This document shows positions 15,267-22,943 of a stretch of DNA of 46,465 bases, piece by piece. Location of the stretch: contig CADBFP010000014.1 in assembly GCA_902793995.1 (NCBI GenBank), positions 1-46,465 of the forward strand, read 5' to 3'. The notes under the pieces were generated by a model. That model did not search any database, was not told the origin of the DNA, and was given only the letters and a program-made list of their open reading frames with translations. The first letter of the stretch is position 1; each line of letters opens with the position of its first letter. Position numbers and translations under genes: made by a program. The stretch is from an uncultured Lachnospiraceae bacterium (GTDB taxonomy: Bacteria; Bacillota; Clostridia; Lachnospirales; Lachnospiraceae).

Positions 15267-16520
15267 ATGAATAAGGAACTGTTGGATGCCATATCCCTGA
15301 TTGAAAAGGAAAAGAATATAGATCGGGAAATCCTGCTTACGGCGCTGGAAGAATCGCTGACGGCGGCATACAGTAAATCCTTTGAGAAGGCCGATAAATC
15401 CGCGGACCGCAAAGGGGACAGACGGGTGGACAATATCCGGGTGATCCTGGACCGGGATACGGGAGATTACAAAATCTACCGGGAAAAAACCGTGGTGGAA
15501 GAGGTGACGAATCCGGCTTCGGAAATCCTTTGGGAGGAGGCCAAGCTTATCAGCAAGGCCTACCAGATCGGGGATGTGGTGCAGGAAGAATTGCCTCTGG
15601 ACAGCTTCAGCCGGGTCACGGCCCAAAATGCCAAAAACAACTTCCGGACTAAGCTGCTGGAGGAAGAACGCCGCTCCGTCTTTGAGCGCTACAACAGCAA
15701 GCTGGGACAGATCGTGACCGGCCTGGTGCAGCGCCGCATGGAAGAGCGGACCATTATCAACCTGGGTAACACGGATGCTATCCTGCCCAAGTCCGAACAG
15801 ATTGAAACGGAGAGCTACCGCAATAACGAACGCATTAAAGTGATGGTGCTGAAGGTGGAAGCCCGGGCTCCCAAGAAAGAGCCGGTGATTACCGTCAGCC
15901 GTACCCATCCGGATATGGTACGCCGTTTCTTTGAGGCGGAAGTGCCGGAAATCAAGCAGGGACTGGTGGAAATCAAAGCCGTGGCCCGGGAGGCAGGATC
16001 CCGCAGCAAGATGGCTGTGGTGTCTTATGACGAGGCGGTGGATGCCATCGGCGCCTGCGTGGGCTTAAACGGTACCCGGGTGAATGCCGTGGTGGATGAA
16101 CTGGGGGGCGAAAAAATCGATCTGGTGGAATGGCGGGATCATCCGGCGGAGTTTATTGAAAATGCCCTGAAGCCTGCCAAGGTGATTATCGTGCTGGCGG
16201 ACGAAGAAGATAAGACCGCTCAGGTCATCGTGCCGGACTTCCAGCTGTCCCTGGCTATCGGCCGGGCAGGACAGAATGTGCGGCTGGCGGCCCGTCTGAC
16301 AGGGTTTAAGATCGATATCAAGTCCGAATCGGAAGCCAAGGAAAGCGGCCTCTTTGAAGAAATCGGCTATATTGACGATTACGAAGGAGACGAAGAGGAA
16401 TACTATGAGGAAGGCTACGAAGAGGAATATATAGAAGAAGGCTACGAAGAAGAGTATGTCGAAGAAGGCTCCGAGGAAGACTACATAGAGGAGGGTTCCG
16501 AGGAAGCCCAGGAAGGATAA
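15267..16520 (+). CDS. nusA: Transcription factor NusA with acidic repeat tail
   Basis: RNA-polymerase-binding elongation, pausing and termination factor, 417 residues. The domains in order are an N-terminal polymerase-binding domain (about 1-130), an S1 domain (about 135-200) and two KH domains (about 205-345). Family segments visible are RTHPDMVRRFFEAEVPEI, GSRSKMAV and the KH motif IGRAGQNVRLAARLTG. After residue 350 comes an extra acidic tail with four copies of a 9-residue unit EEEYxEEG(Y/S) at residues 376-411. It is preceded by AAGGAGG and followed closely by rnpM. Confidence 0.97.
   Translation: MNKELLDAISLIEKEKNIDREILLTALEESLTAAYSKSFEKADKSADRKGDRRVDNIRVILDRDTGDYKIYREKTVVEEVTNPASEILWEEAKLISKAYQIGDVVQEELPLDSFSRVTAQNAKNNFRTKLLEEERRSVFERYNSKLGQIVTGLVQRRMEERTIINLGNTDAILPKSEQIETESYRNNERIKVMVLKVEARAPKKEPVITVSRTHPDMVRRFFEAEVPEIKQGLVEIKAVAREAGSRSKMAVVSYDEAVDAIGACVGLNGTRVNAVVDELGGEKIDLVEWRDHPAEFIENALKPAKVIIVLADEEDKTAQVIVPDFQLSLAIGRAGQNVRLAARLTGFKIDIKSESEAKESGLFEEIGYIDDYEGDEEEYYEEGYEEEYIEEGYEEEYVEEGSEEDYIEEGSEEAQEG
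16392..16499 (+). repeat. 27-bp tandem repeat encoding NusA acidic tail
   Basis: Four imperfect in-frame 27-base units, each encoding a variant of EEEYxEEG(Y/S). The third and fourth units have Ser in place of the last Tyr, and the fourth has Asp in place of the third Glu. Confidence 0.85.
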
Positions 16521-16526
16521 GCCTGA

Positions 16527-16808
16527 ATGGAAGATCGGAAGAAAGGGCAAAGAAGCTGTGCGGCCTGCCGAAAAAAGCAGGATAAAAGCGAACTGGTGCG
16601 GATTGTCCGCAGTCCGGAGGGAGGCATCCGCCTGGATATCTCCGGCCGGGCCCCGGGACGGGGAGTCTACCTTTGTCCCCGGGAGGCGTGCCTGAACATG
16701 GCCCTGAAAAAAGGAAGCCTGTCCAGGAGTTTGCACAGCGCCCTTTCCGCCGAAGAACAGGAAGCCATCCGAAAGGAGTTTTGCGGCCTTGAAACAAGAG
16801 ACACTTAG
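16527..16808 (+). CDS. rnpM: RNase P modulator RnpM (YlxR)
   Basis: 93-residue YlxR family protein. The product matches RSCAACRKKQDKSELVRIV, then GRAPGRGVYLCPREAC and a C-terminal basic helix. YlxR proteins bind RNA, and the Bacillus subtilis member was reported to bind and modulate RNase P. It is encoded between nusA and ylxQ as in most Bacillota. Its 3' end overlaps the ylxQ start by 20 bases. Confidence 0.92.
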   Translation: MEDRKKGQRSCAACRKKQDKSELVRIVRSPEGGIRLDISGRAPGRGVYLCPREACLNMALKKGSLSRSLHSALSAEEQEAIRKEFCGLETRDT

Positions 16809-17121
16809 ATTGATAGGCCTGGCTAAACGGGCCGGCGCGGTGATGAGCGGCTCCTTCCTGGTGGAGCAGGCGGTGCATAAGCGGAAAGCCCGGCTGATCC
16901 TCCTGGCGGAGGATGCTTCCGGAAATACAAAGAAACAGATTCGGCAAATGGCGCAGTACAGAAAGATTCCCCTGGCGGAGGCCGGCGGAAAAGAGGAGCT
17001 GGGACACGCCATCGGCCAGGGGGAAAGAAGCTGTCTGGCGCTTACGGATGAGAATCTGGCAGGAGCGGTCAAAAAGAAATTGGAAGAAGAAGGAATCCAA
17101 GTGGATTGTCAGGGGGTATAG
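16789..17121 (+). CDS. L7Ae-family RNA-binding protein YlxQ
   Basis: 110-residue L7Ae/L30e/S12e/Gadd45 fold protein, YlxQ-like, a probable K-turn binder of the nusA-infB operon. Typical segments are RLIGLAKRAGAVMSG near the N-terminus and RLILLAEDASGNTKKQI. It starts at TTG 16789, inside the rnpM coding end, with AAAGGAG about ten bases upstream. Confidence 0.88.
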   Translation: MKQETLRLIGLAKRAGAVMSGSFLVEQAVHKRKARLILLAEDASGNTKKQIRQMAQYRKIPLAEAGGKEELGHAIGQGERSCLALTDENLAGAVKKKLEEEGIQVDCQGV

Positions 17122-17123
17122 GA

Positions 17124-19898
17124 ATGGATAACGAAAAGAAAGTAACGAAAGATGAGAACGGGGAAGTTAAAAAGAAAAAGTATAGTGTGGTATTCCGCCC
17201 CGGCAACAGCCAGCAAAACAGTGTAAAAACCAGGCCTGCCGGTACGGCGCCTGCCCGGAAACCGGCTGCGTCCGCCGGGAGCAAGGCGGCTCCGGCCAAA
17301 CCGACGGCTGCCAAGCCTGCGGCCCGTCCTGCGGCAGCCAAAGCAGCGGCGGAGGAAGCGGCGGAAGTGAAAAAACCGGCCGCGCGGAAGACGGCGGCTG
17401 TGAAAGCAGAGCCGGAAACCAAGGCGGAAAAGCCTGTGGCGGAAATTCCCGCAGCAGAAACGGCGCCTGTGCAGGCGGACAGGACCGAAGCCGCGGCGCC
17501 TGCGGAAAAGAAGACGGCGGAGCCGAAGGCCCAGCCCAAAACGGAAGCCAAAGCCCCGGCAGCCGCTTCCGGGACGGAGTCTGCGCCGTCCGCCAAGGAT
17601 GAGAAAAAGGAAACGGTACAGGAAGCGCCTAAACCCGCGGCCCGTTTTGTGGACTTAAGCCAGGTCCGGGCAGCGGAGAAGGAAGCCAAGGAGCGGAGCG
17701 CCCGCCTGGCCAAACAGCAAGCGGAGCGGCGCAATCAGGCCCGTCAGGGCGGCGGCCCCGGCGGAGCACCCCGCAGCGGAGACAGAAGACCCGGTGCGGG
17801 GGGATCTCAGGGAAGAGGCCCTCAGGGTGGATTCCGGGGACCTGTGCCTAATAAGGACGAAGATAACAATACGCGCCGTCCCTCTGCCCCGGCCCGGGGA
17901 CGCTCCGGCGGTCCGGCAGCGGGAGATATGGGACTGGGCCTTAGCAAAGGCGGAAAAGGGGGCAAGCAGTCCCAGCGCCAGTCCGGAGCCGGACGGGACA
18001 ATAACCGTTATAACAAGGGTGATTCCGATGAAATGCGCCGTCCCGGCGGGAAAAACGCCCGGGGCAAGGGCGGCAGCATGAAGGAACTGGAAAAGGTAGC
18101 CAAGAGCGCCAAGACGGAAAAGACCGAGCCTCAGATTAAGGTGATTACCATTCCGGAAACCCTGACCATTCAGGAACTGGCGGCGGCTATGAAAATGCAG
18201 CCGGCGGCCTTGATAAAAAAGCTGTTTTTGGGCGGCAAGGTCTATACCGTCAATCAGGAAGTGGATTATGACACGGCGGCGGATATTGCGCTGGAGTTTG
18301 ATGTCATCGCCGAGCAGGAAGAAAAGATCGACCTGATCGAGGAGCTTTTGAAGGATACCATTGAGGACAAGCCGGAAGATTTGGTGCCCCGTCCGCCCGT
18401 GGTCTGCGTCATGGGTCATGTGGACCATGGTAAGACATCCCTGCTGGATGCTATCCGCAAGACCAATGTGACTTTGGGCGAAGCCGGCGGCATCACCCAG
18501 CATATCGGCGCCTATACCGTGGAAGTAGGTGGGCAGAAGATTACCTTCCTGGATACTCCCGGCCACGAAGCCTTTACCGCTATGCGTATGCGTGGCGCCC
18601 AGGCTACGGATATCGCCATTCTGGTGGTGGCGGCGGACGACGGCGTGATGCCGCAGACCATTGAAGCCATCAACCATGCCAAAGCGGCGGGAGTAGAAAT
18701 CGTGGTGGCCATCAATAAGATCGATAAGCCCGGCGCCAACATTGACAAGGTGAAAAAAGAATTGTCCGAATACGGCCTTATCGGAGAAGAATGGGGCGGC
18801 ACGGACATTTTCGTACCGGTTTCCGCCAAGCGGGGAGACGGCATTGAAGAACTGCTGGAAATGATGCTGCTGGTGGCGGAGATGCATGAATTAAAGGCCA
18901 ACCCCAACCGTTTGGCCCGGGGCCTGGTAATTGAGGCCCAGCTGGATACTACCCGGGGGCCCGTGGCTACGGTGCTGGTGCAGAAAGGTACCCTGCATGT
19001 GGGTGAAACGGTGGCCGCCGGATCCAGCCACGGTAAAATCCGGGCCATGCTCAATGACAAAGGCGAGCGGGTCAGCGAAGCGACACCGGGCACGCCTGTG
19101 GAAATCCTGGGTCTGTCCACCGTGCCTGCAGCCGGAGAAGTCTTTGTGGCAACGGAAAGCGATAAGGATGCCCGCAGCTATGCGGAAACCTTTATTTCCG
19201 AGGAACGGCGCAAGATGGTGGAAGGCTCCAAGCACCGCATGAATCTGGAAGATATCTTCAGCCAGATCCAGAGCGGCAATATGAAGGAACTGAACCTGAT
19301 TGTCAAGGCGGATGTGCAGGGCTCCGTGGAAGCGGTGAAGGCTTCCCTGACCAAGCTGTCCAACGAGGAAGTGGCGGTGAAGGTGATTCACAGCGGCGCC
19401 GGCAATATCACCGAATCGGATGTGACGCTGGCGGCGGCCTCCAATGCCATCGTCATCGGCTTTAATGTGAAGATCGATGCGAAGGTTAAGGCCATTGCGG
19501 ATCAGGAAAAGGTGGATGTGCGGCTCTATGACATCATCTACAATGCCATTGAAGATGTGGAGAATGCCATGCTGGGCATCCTGGAACCTGTTTATGAAGA
19601 GCAGATTACCGGAAACGGTGTCATCCGGCAGGTATTTAAGGCCTCCGGCATCGGCAATATTGCCGGCAGCTATATCCTGGACGGCAAGATCATCCGGGGT
19701 TCCAAGTGCCGCATCAAGCGGGGCGAGGAAGTGATTTTCGACGGCAATCTGGCATCCCTGAAGCGTTTTAAGGATGATGTGAAGGAAGTGGCTGCCGGTT
19801 ACGAGTGCGGCCTGGTATTCGAGAAGTTCAATGATTTCGCCGTGGACGATACCTTCGAGGCCTATACCATGAAGCAGGTGCCCCGGAAGTTAAAGTAA
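17124..19898 (+). CDS. infB: Translation initiation factor IF-2
   Basis: GTPase that recruits fMet-tRNA to the 30S subunit, 924 residues. A long low-complexity N-terminus is first Ala/Lys/Pro-rich (about 35-165), then Gly/Arg-rich with RGG-like clusters (about 205-310). Next comes the IF2_N domain ([20 protein letters not shown]). The G domain starts with GHVDHGKT at residues 431-438, followed by DTPGHEAF and NKIDKP. Domains II, III and the fMet-tRNA-binding C-terminal domain complete it. ATG 17124 is chosen over an in-frame TTG at 17106 because GGGGG precedes it and the family opens like this. Confidence 0.97.
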   Translation: MDNEKKVTKDENGEVKKKKYSVVFRPGNSQQNSVKTRPAGTAPARKPAASAGSKAAPAKPTAAKPAARPAAAKAAAEEAAEVKKPAARKTAAVKAEPETKAEKPVAEIPAAETAPVQADRTEAAAPAEKKTAEPKAQPKTEAKAPAAASGTESAPSAKDEKKETVQEAPKPAARFVDLSQVRAAEKEAKERSARLAKQQAERRNQARQGGGPGGAPRSGDRRPGAGGSQGRGPQGGFRGPVPNKDEDNNTRRPSAPARGRSGGPAAGDMGLGLSKGGKGGKQSQRQSGAGRDNNRYNKGDSDEMRRPGGKNARGKGGSMKELEKVAKSAKTEKTEPQIKVITIPETLTIQELAAAMKMQPAALIKKLFLGGKVYTVNQEVDYDTAADIALEFDVIAEQEEKIDLIEELLKDTIEDKPEDLVPRPPVVCVMGHVDHGKTSLLDAIRKTNVTLGEAGGITQHIGAYTVEVGGQKITFLDTPGHEAFTAMRMRGAQATDIAILVVAADDGVMPQTIEAINHAKAAGVEIVVAINKIDKPGANIDKVKKELSEYGLIGEEWGGTDIFVPVSAKRGDGIEELLEMMLLVAEMHELKANPNRLARGLVIEAQLDTTRGPVATVLVQKGTLHVGETVAAGSSHGKIRAMLNDKGERVSEATPGTPVEILGLSTVPAAGEVFVATESDKDARSYAETFISEERRKMVEGSKHRMNLEDIFSQIQSGNMKELNLIVKADVQGSVEAVKASLTKLSNEEVAVKVIHSGAGNITESDVTLAAASNAIVIGFNVKIDAKVKAIADQEKVDVRLYDIIYNAIEDVENAMLGILEPVYEEQITGNGVIRQVFKASGIGNIAGSYILDGKIIRGSKCRIKRGEEVIFDGNLASLKRFKDDVKEVAAGYECGLVFEKFNDFAVDDTFEAYTMKQVPRKLK

Positions 19899-19920
19899 AA
19901 GGACAAGTGCAACATAGACC

Positions 19921-19993
19921 GTAGGGGCGGCTATCAGCCGCCCGGTGTGTTCCGGCAGCGGAAGACCTGCGGGCGAGCCATGCTCGCCCCTAC
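19921..19993. repeat. Palindromic repeat with 9-bp inverted ends
   Basis: The element between infB and rbfA starts GTAGGGGCG (19921-19929) and ends with its reverse complement CGCCCCTAC (19985-19993). Each end is itself a hairpin: GGGGCGGCT/AGCCGCCC (19924-19943) and GGGCGAGC/GCTCGCCC (19971-19990). It resembles a small REP- or MITE-like palindrome and shares its GC-rich end motif with the element at 25108-25156. Confidence 0.65.
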
Positions 19994-20033
19994 GCAGGCG
20001 CCGCCAGGCATATCACGCCCATAATGAGGATAT

Positions 20034-20405
20034 ATGAAAAAAAACAGTATCAAAAACGAAAGAATCAATGCGGAAGTCCAGCGGGCCCTCAGCCAAATCA
20101 TCCGGGAGGATGTGAAGGACCCCCGCATTCCCGTGATGGTCAGTGTGGTGCACTGCCAGGTGGCCCCGGATCTGAAAAGCTGTAAAGCCTATATCAGCGT
20201 TCTGGGGGATGAGCAGGCCCGGGCAGACTGCCAGGCGGCCTTAAAAAGCGCCGGAGGTTTCATCCGCCGGGAACTGGCTCACAGCCTCAATCTGCGCATC
20301 ACGCCGGAGATCAGCTTCATCATGGACAATTCTATCCAATACGGGGTGGAAATGTCCCAAAAAATCGATGAAGTGATGAAAAAGCAGGAAGAATCGCAAA
20401 ACTAA
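20034..20405 (+). CDS. rbfA: 30S ribosome-binding factor RbfA
   Basis: KH-fold factor that helps mature the 16S 5' end, 123 residues. The family pattern is clear: ERINAEVQRALSQIIREDVKDPRI near the N-terminus, then CKAYISVLGDEQ and the LRITPEISFIMDNSIQYG block. GAGG precedes ATG 20034. In relatives a DHH phosphoesterase gene (nrnA) lies next; here a hairpin repeat takes that position. Confidence 0.95.
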   Translation: MKKNSIKNERINAEVQRALSQIIREDVKDPRIPVMVSVVHCQVAPDLKSCKAYISVLGDEQARADCQAALKSAGGFIRRELAHSLNLRITPEISFIMDNSIQYGVEMSQKIDEVMKKQEESQN

Positions 20406-20480
20406 GGGCGACTCCTTGCCCTCTCCCTGACGAGGGAGAGGGTGGCACGGCCGTCAGGCCGTGACGGGTGAGGGCGACTC
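20405..20480. repeat. Hairpin-rich intergenic repeat A2
   Basis: Two hairpins, CCCTCTCCCT/AGGGAGAGGG (20419-20442) and CACGGCC/GGCCGTG (20446-20463), lie between two copies of the decamer AGGGCGACTC (20405-20414 and 20471-20480). The direct decamers could be target-site duplications or element ends. The first copy overlaps the rbfA stop codon. Related to 7852-7933 and 30282-30325. Confidence 0.7.
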
Positions 20481-20511
20481 GAAATCCAACTAACTACAAA
20501 GGAGGTAAAGC

Positions 20512-22338
20512 ATGGACGGACTAATCATTGTCAAGAAGGAAAAGGGCTTTACCTCCTTTGACGTGGTGGCCAAATTAAGAGGCATTTTAGGAGAAAAGAA
20601 AATCGGCCATCTGGGAACCCTGGACCCGGAAGCGGAGGGCGTTCTGCCGGTCCTGGTGGGCCGTGCCACCCGACTGGCCCCGTTGATGGGGGAAAGCGAA
20701 AAGGTGTACCGCTGCACCCTGCTTCTGGGTATCCGTACCGATACCCAGGATACCACCGGCCGGCTCTTGGAAAGGCGCCCCGTCTCCTGCAGGGAAGAGG
20801 AGGTGCGGGCTCTTATCCCCTCTTTTATCGGGGCGCAGGATCAGCTTCCCCCCATGGTATCCGCCAAAAAAGTGGAAGGGCAGCGGCTCTACGATCTGGC
20901 TCGGCAGGGCAAGGAGGTGGAGCGGAAGAGCTGCCGCATTCACATTGAAGATATACAGATTCTTTCCGTAGATTTGCCACGGGTAGAACTGCGGGTTTGC
21001 TGCTCTGCCGGTACCTATATCCGCACCCTTTGTCATGATATAGGGGAAAAGCTGGGCTGCGGCGGCGCCATGGAGACGCTGGTCCGGGAGGCGGCGGGAC
21101 CCTATGAACTGGGAGAAGCCATTTCCCTGGATGAGATTTGTTCTTTGGTCCTTACGGATTCTTTGCATAAAAGAATGCGGTCTTTAAAGGATCTTTTGCG
21201 CCAATATGCCGGCTTTGTCTGCACCGCCCAGGGAGAAAAATATGCTTCCAACGGCAACCCTTTGTCTCTTCATTTGGGGACCCTGGAAAAGCCCGTCTGG
21301 GACGGATTCTGCGTGCATGTCATGAAAGCGGACCGGACCTCCATCGGTTTGTTCCGCTTCAAAGAAAGCCAGAATAAACTGCTTCCCGAGGTGATGATCC
21401 CGCCGGAGGAAAAGAAAGCAAAAGCCGCCCCTCGGCCCAGTGTGGTCTCTCTGGGGAAGTTCGACGGTGTCCATGTAGGCCATCAGGCCATCATACAGGA
21501 AATGCTGCGACAGGCAGAGGCGGAGAAGCTGAAAACCCTGCTCTTTTCCTTTACCAATCCGCCGGAAACCATGACCCAGCACAGAAAAGAGGAACTCTTG
21601 ACCACGGCGGAGGAAAAACGCCTGCTGCTGAAAGAGATGGGAATCCATACCCTGGTGGAGGCCCGTTTTACCCGGGCCATGCGGGATATGCCGGCGGAGC
21701 AGTTCCTGAAGGATATTCTGATTGGCCGCTACGGCATGAAGAAAATCGTGGTGGGGCCGGATTGCAGCTTTGGCAAGGACCGGCAGGGGGATGTGAGTTA
21801 TCTCCGAAAACATGCCTCGGTACTGGGTTATGAAGTAACGGTGGTGGATAAGATCCAAATGGATGGGGATATTGTCAGCAGCAGCCGCATTAAAACCCTG
21901 GTGAAGGAAGGCAAAATGGAGGCGGCTGCCCGCCTTTTGGGCAGACCCTTTGCCCTGCGGGGCCGGGTGGGTTACGGACGGCATCTGGGAGAGACTCTGG
22001 GCTTTCCCACCATCAATGTGAAAATGCCGCCGGAGAAGGTCTTTCCTCCCTTTGGGGTATATGCGTCCTTAACGGAAACGGAGGAAGGAATCCACCCCGG
22101 TATGAGTAATTTCGGCATCAAGCCCACGGTGGAAAGAGAAGGGCTTCCGGCCATTGAGACCCATTTGTTGGATGAGAACCTTAACCGCTACGGCTGCCTT
22201 TGCCGCCAGCAGCTCTTAAGCTATATCCGCCCGGAGCAGACTTTTTCCTCTTTGGATGCCTTAACGGCGCAGTTGAAGCAGGATAAAGAGCAGCTGCTGG
22301 CGTATTTTTCTGCTGCTTCGCCTCAAAGAATTCCATAA
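20512..22338 (+). CDS. TruB-RibF fusion: tRNA Psi55 synthase and FAD synthetase/riboflavin kinase
   Basis: One 608-residue ORF carries two normally separate enzymes. Residues 1 to about 290 are TruB, which makes pseudouridine 55 in the tRNA T-loop. The catalytic Asp38 lies in GHLGTLDPEAEGVL, and SAGTYIRTLCHDIG and a C-terminal PUA-like part (YAGFVCTAQGEKYASNG) are present. After a charged linker (about 293-307) comes RibF, which phosphorylates riboflavin to FMN and adenylates it to FAD. The nucleotidyltransferase domain opens SLGKFDGVHVGH (313-324), and the kinase domain starts near 477 with GRPFALRGRVGYG and GFPTIN. AAAGGAGG precedes the ATG. No internal ribosome-binding site of convincing spacing is seen at the junction. 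Confidence 0.93.
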   Translation: MDGLIIVKKEKGFTSFDVVAKLRGILGEKKIGHLGTLDPEAEGVLPVLVGRATRLAPLMGESEKVYRCTLLLGIRTDTQDTTGRLLERRPVSCREEEVRALIPSFIGAQDQLPPMVSAKKVEGQRLYDLARQGKEVERKSCRIHIEDIQILSVDLPRVELRVCCSAGTYIRTLCHDIGEKLGCGGAMETLVREAAGPYELGEAISLDEICSLVLTDSLHKRMRSLKDLLRQYAGFVCTAQGEKYASNGNPLSLHLGTLEKPVWDGFCVHVMKADRTSIGLFRFKESQNKLLPEVMIPPEEKKAKAAPRPSVVSLGKFDGVHVGHQAIIQEMLRQAEAEKLKTLLFSFTNPPETMTQHRKEELLTTAEEKRLLLKEMGIHTLVEARFTRAMRDMPAEQFLKDILIGRYGMKKIVVGPDCSFGKDRQGDVSYLRKHASVLGYEVTVVDKIQMDGDIVSSSRIKTLVKEGKMEAAARLLGRPFALRGRVGYGRHLGETLGFPTINVKMPPEKVFPPFGVYASLTETEEGIHPGMSNFGIKPTVEREGLPAIETHLLDENLNRYGCLCRQQLLSYIRPEQTFSSLDALTAQLKQDKEQLLAYFSAASPQRIP

Positions 22339-22343
22339 AATGC

Positions 22344-22372
22344 TTTACATTCCCGGGGCTTTGTGCTACAGT
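22344..22372 (+). promoter_or_regulatory. Candidate rpsO promoter
   Basis: TTTACA (22344-22349), 17-base spacer, TACAGT (22367-22372). A leader of roughly 75 bases would separate it from rpsO. The preceding fusion gene ends only 5 bases before it. Confidence 0.5.
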
Positions 22373-22392
22373 ATGCTTTGCGCCTGTGCCGG

Positions 22393-22416
22393 GCTTTTGG
22401 ATTTCCCAACCGAAGC
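22393..22416 (+). promoter_or_regulatory. rpsO leader hairpin
   Basis: GCTT-TTGG pairs with CCAA-AAGC around an ATTTC loop, with a 3-base bulge CCG on the 3' side. S15 autoregulates through leader RNA structures in several bacteria, and those structures differ between lineages. This hairpin is a candidate; it does not match a motif I can name. Confidence 0.35.
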
Positions 22417-22454
22417 GCAGCAGCAGGTAAGAATATTATTCGGGAGGCTGTGAA

Positions 22455-22721
22455 ATGACCAGCAAAGAAAGAAAGGCCCAGATCGTGGCCGAATTTGGCA
22501 AGAACCCCCAGGACACCGGTTCGCCGGAAGTGCAGATTGCTCTTTTGACGGAGCGTATCCGGGAGCTGACGGAGCACCTGAAAGAGCATGGCAAGGATAA
22601 CCACTCCCGCCGTGGTTTGTTTATCCTGGTAGGCCGTCGCCGGGGGTTATTGGATTACATGAAGGCCAATGATATTGAGGCCTATCGTAATTTGATCGAG
22701 CGTTTGGGAATCCGCCGTTGA
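22455..22721 (+). CDS. rpsO: 30S ribosomal protein S15
   Basis: Primary 16S-binding protein, 88 residues, the standard length. The sequence has [22 protein letters not shown], then [14 protein letters not shown] and [13 protein letters not shown], the rRNA-contacting segments. GGGAGG precedes ATG 22455. It is followed by a good terminator (22731-22762) ahead of pnp, the conserved downstream neighbour. Confidence 0.98.
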   Translation: MTSKERKAQIVAEFGKNPQDTGSPEVQIALLTERIRELTEHLKEHGKDNHSRRGLFILVGRRRGLLDYMKANDIEAYRNLIERLGIRR

Positions 22722-22730
22722 TTCCGCTTG

Positions 22731-22762
22731 TCAGAGGGTGGTGTCGCCACCCTCTGATTCTT
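22731..22762 (+). terminator. rpsO terminator
   Basis: A perfect 11-bp stem (TCAGAGGGTGG 22731-22741 with 22747-22757) with a TGTCG loop is followed by TTCTTTG. The T-run is interrupted once. pnp would then need read-through or its own promoter, which I do not see clearly. Confidence 0.7.
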
Positions 22763-22771
22763 TGTGTATTC

Positions 22772-22924
22772 GGCGGCAGAGGTCTTTCGAGACATCAAAT
22801 AAGGCGGTAAGGTGCGTGTCACCCTGAGCACAGCGAGGGATCCCGTCACATTGTCCGTTCCTTGCCTCTTTATCTGTTGTTTCGAGCTTCTGCCGTCTTA
22901 TAAGGCGATGAATCATCGCCCCTA
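22772..22924. repeat. Non-coding spacer with imperfect inverted repeat
   Basis: The rpsO-pnp spacer holds an imperfect inverted repeat (CGGCAGAGGTCTTTCGAGAC at 22774-22793 against GTTTCGAGCTTCTGCCG at 22879-22895) that encloses about 85 bases. Beyond it lies a separate dyad GGCGATGA-A-TCATCGCC (22904-22920). The inner CACCCTGAGC...GCGAGGGATCC part resembles dispersed repeats seen in many genomes. No ORF is convincing here. Confidence 0.45.
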
Positions 22925-22943
22925 TGAAAGAAAAGGAGAAGCT

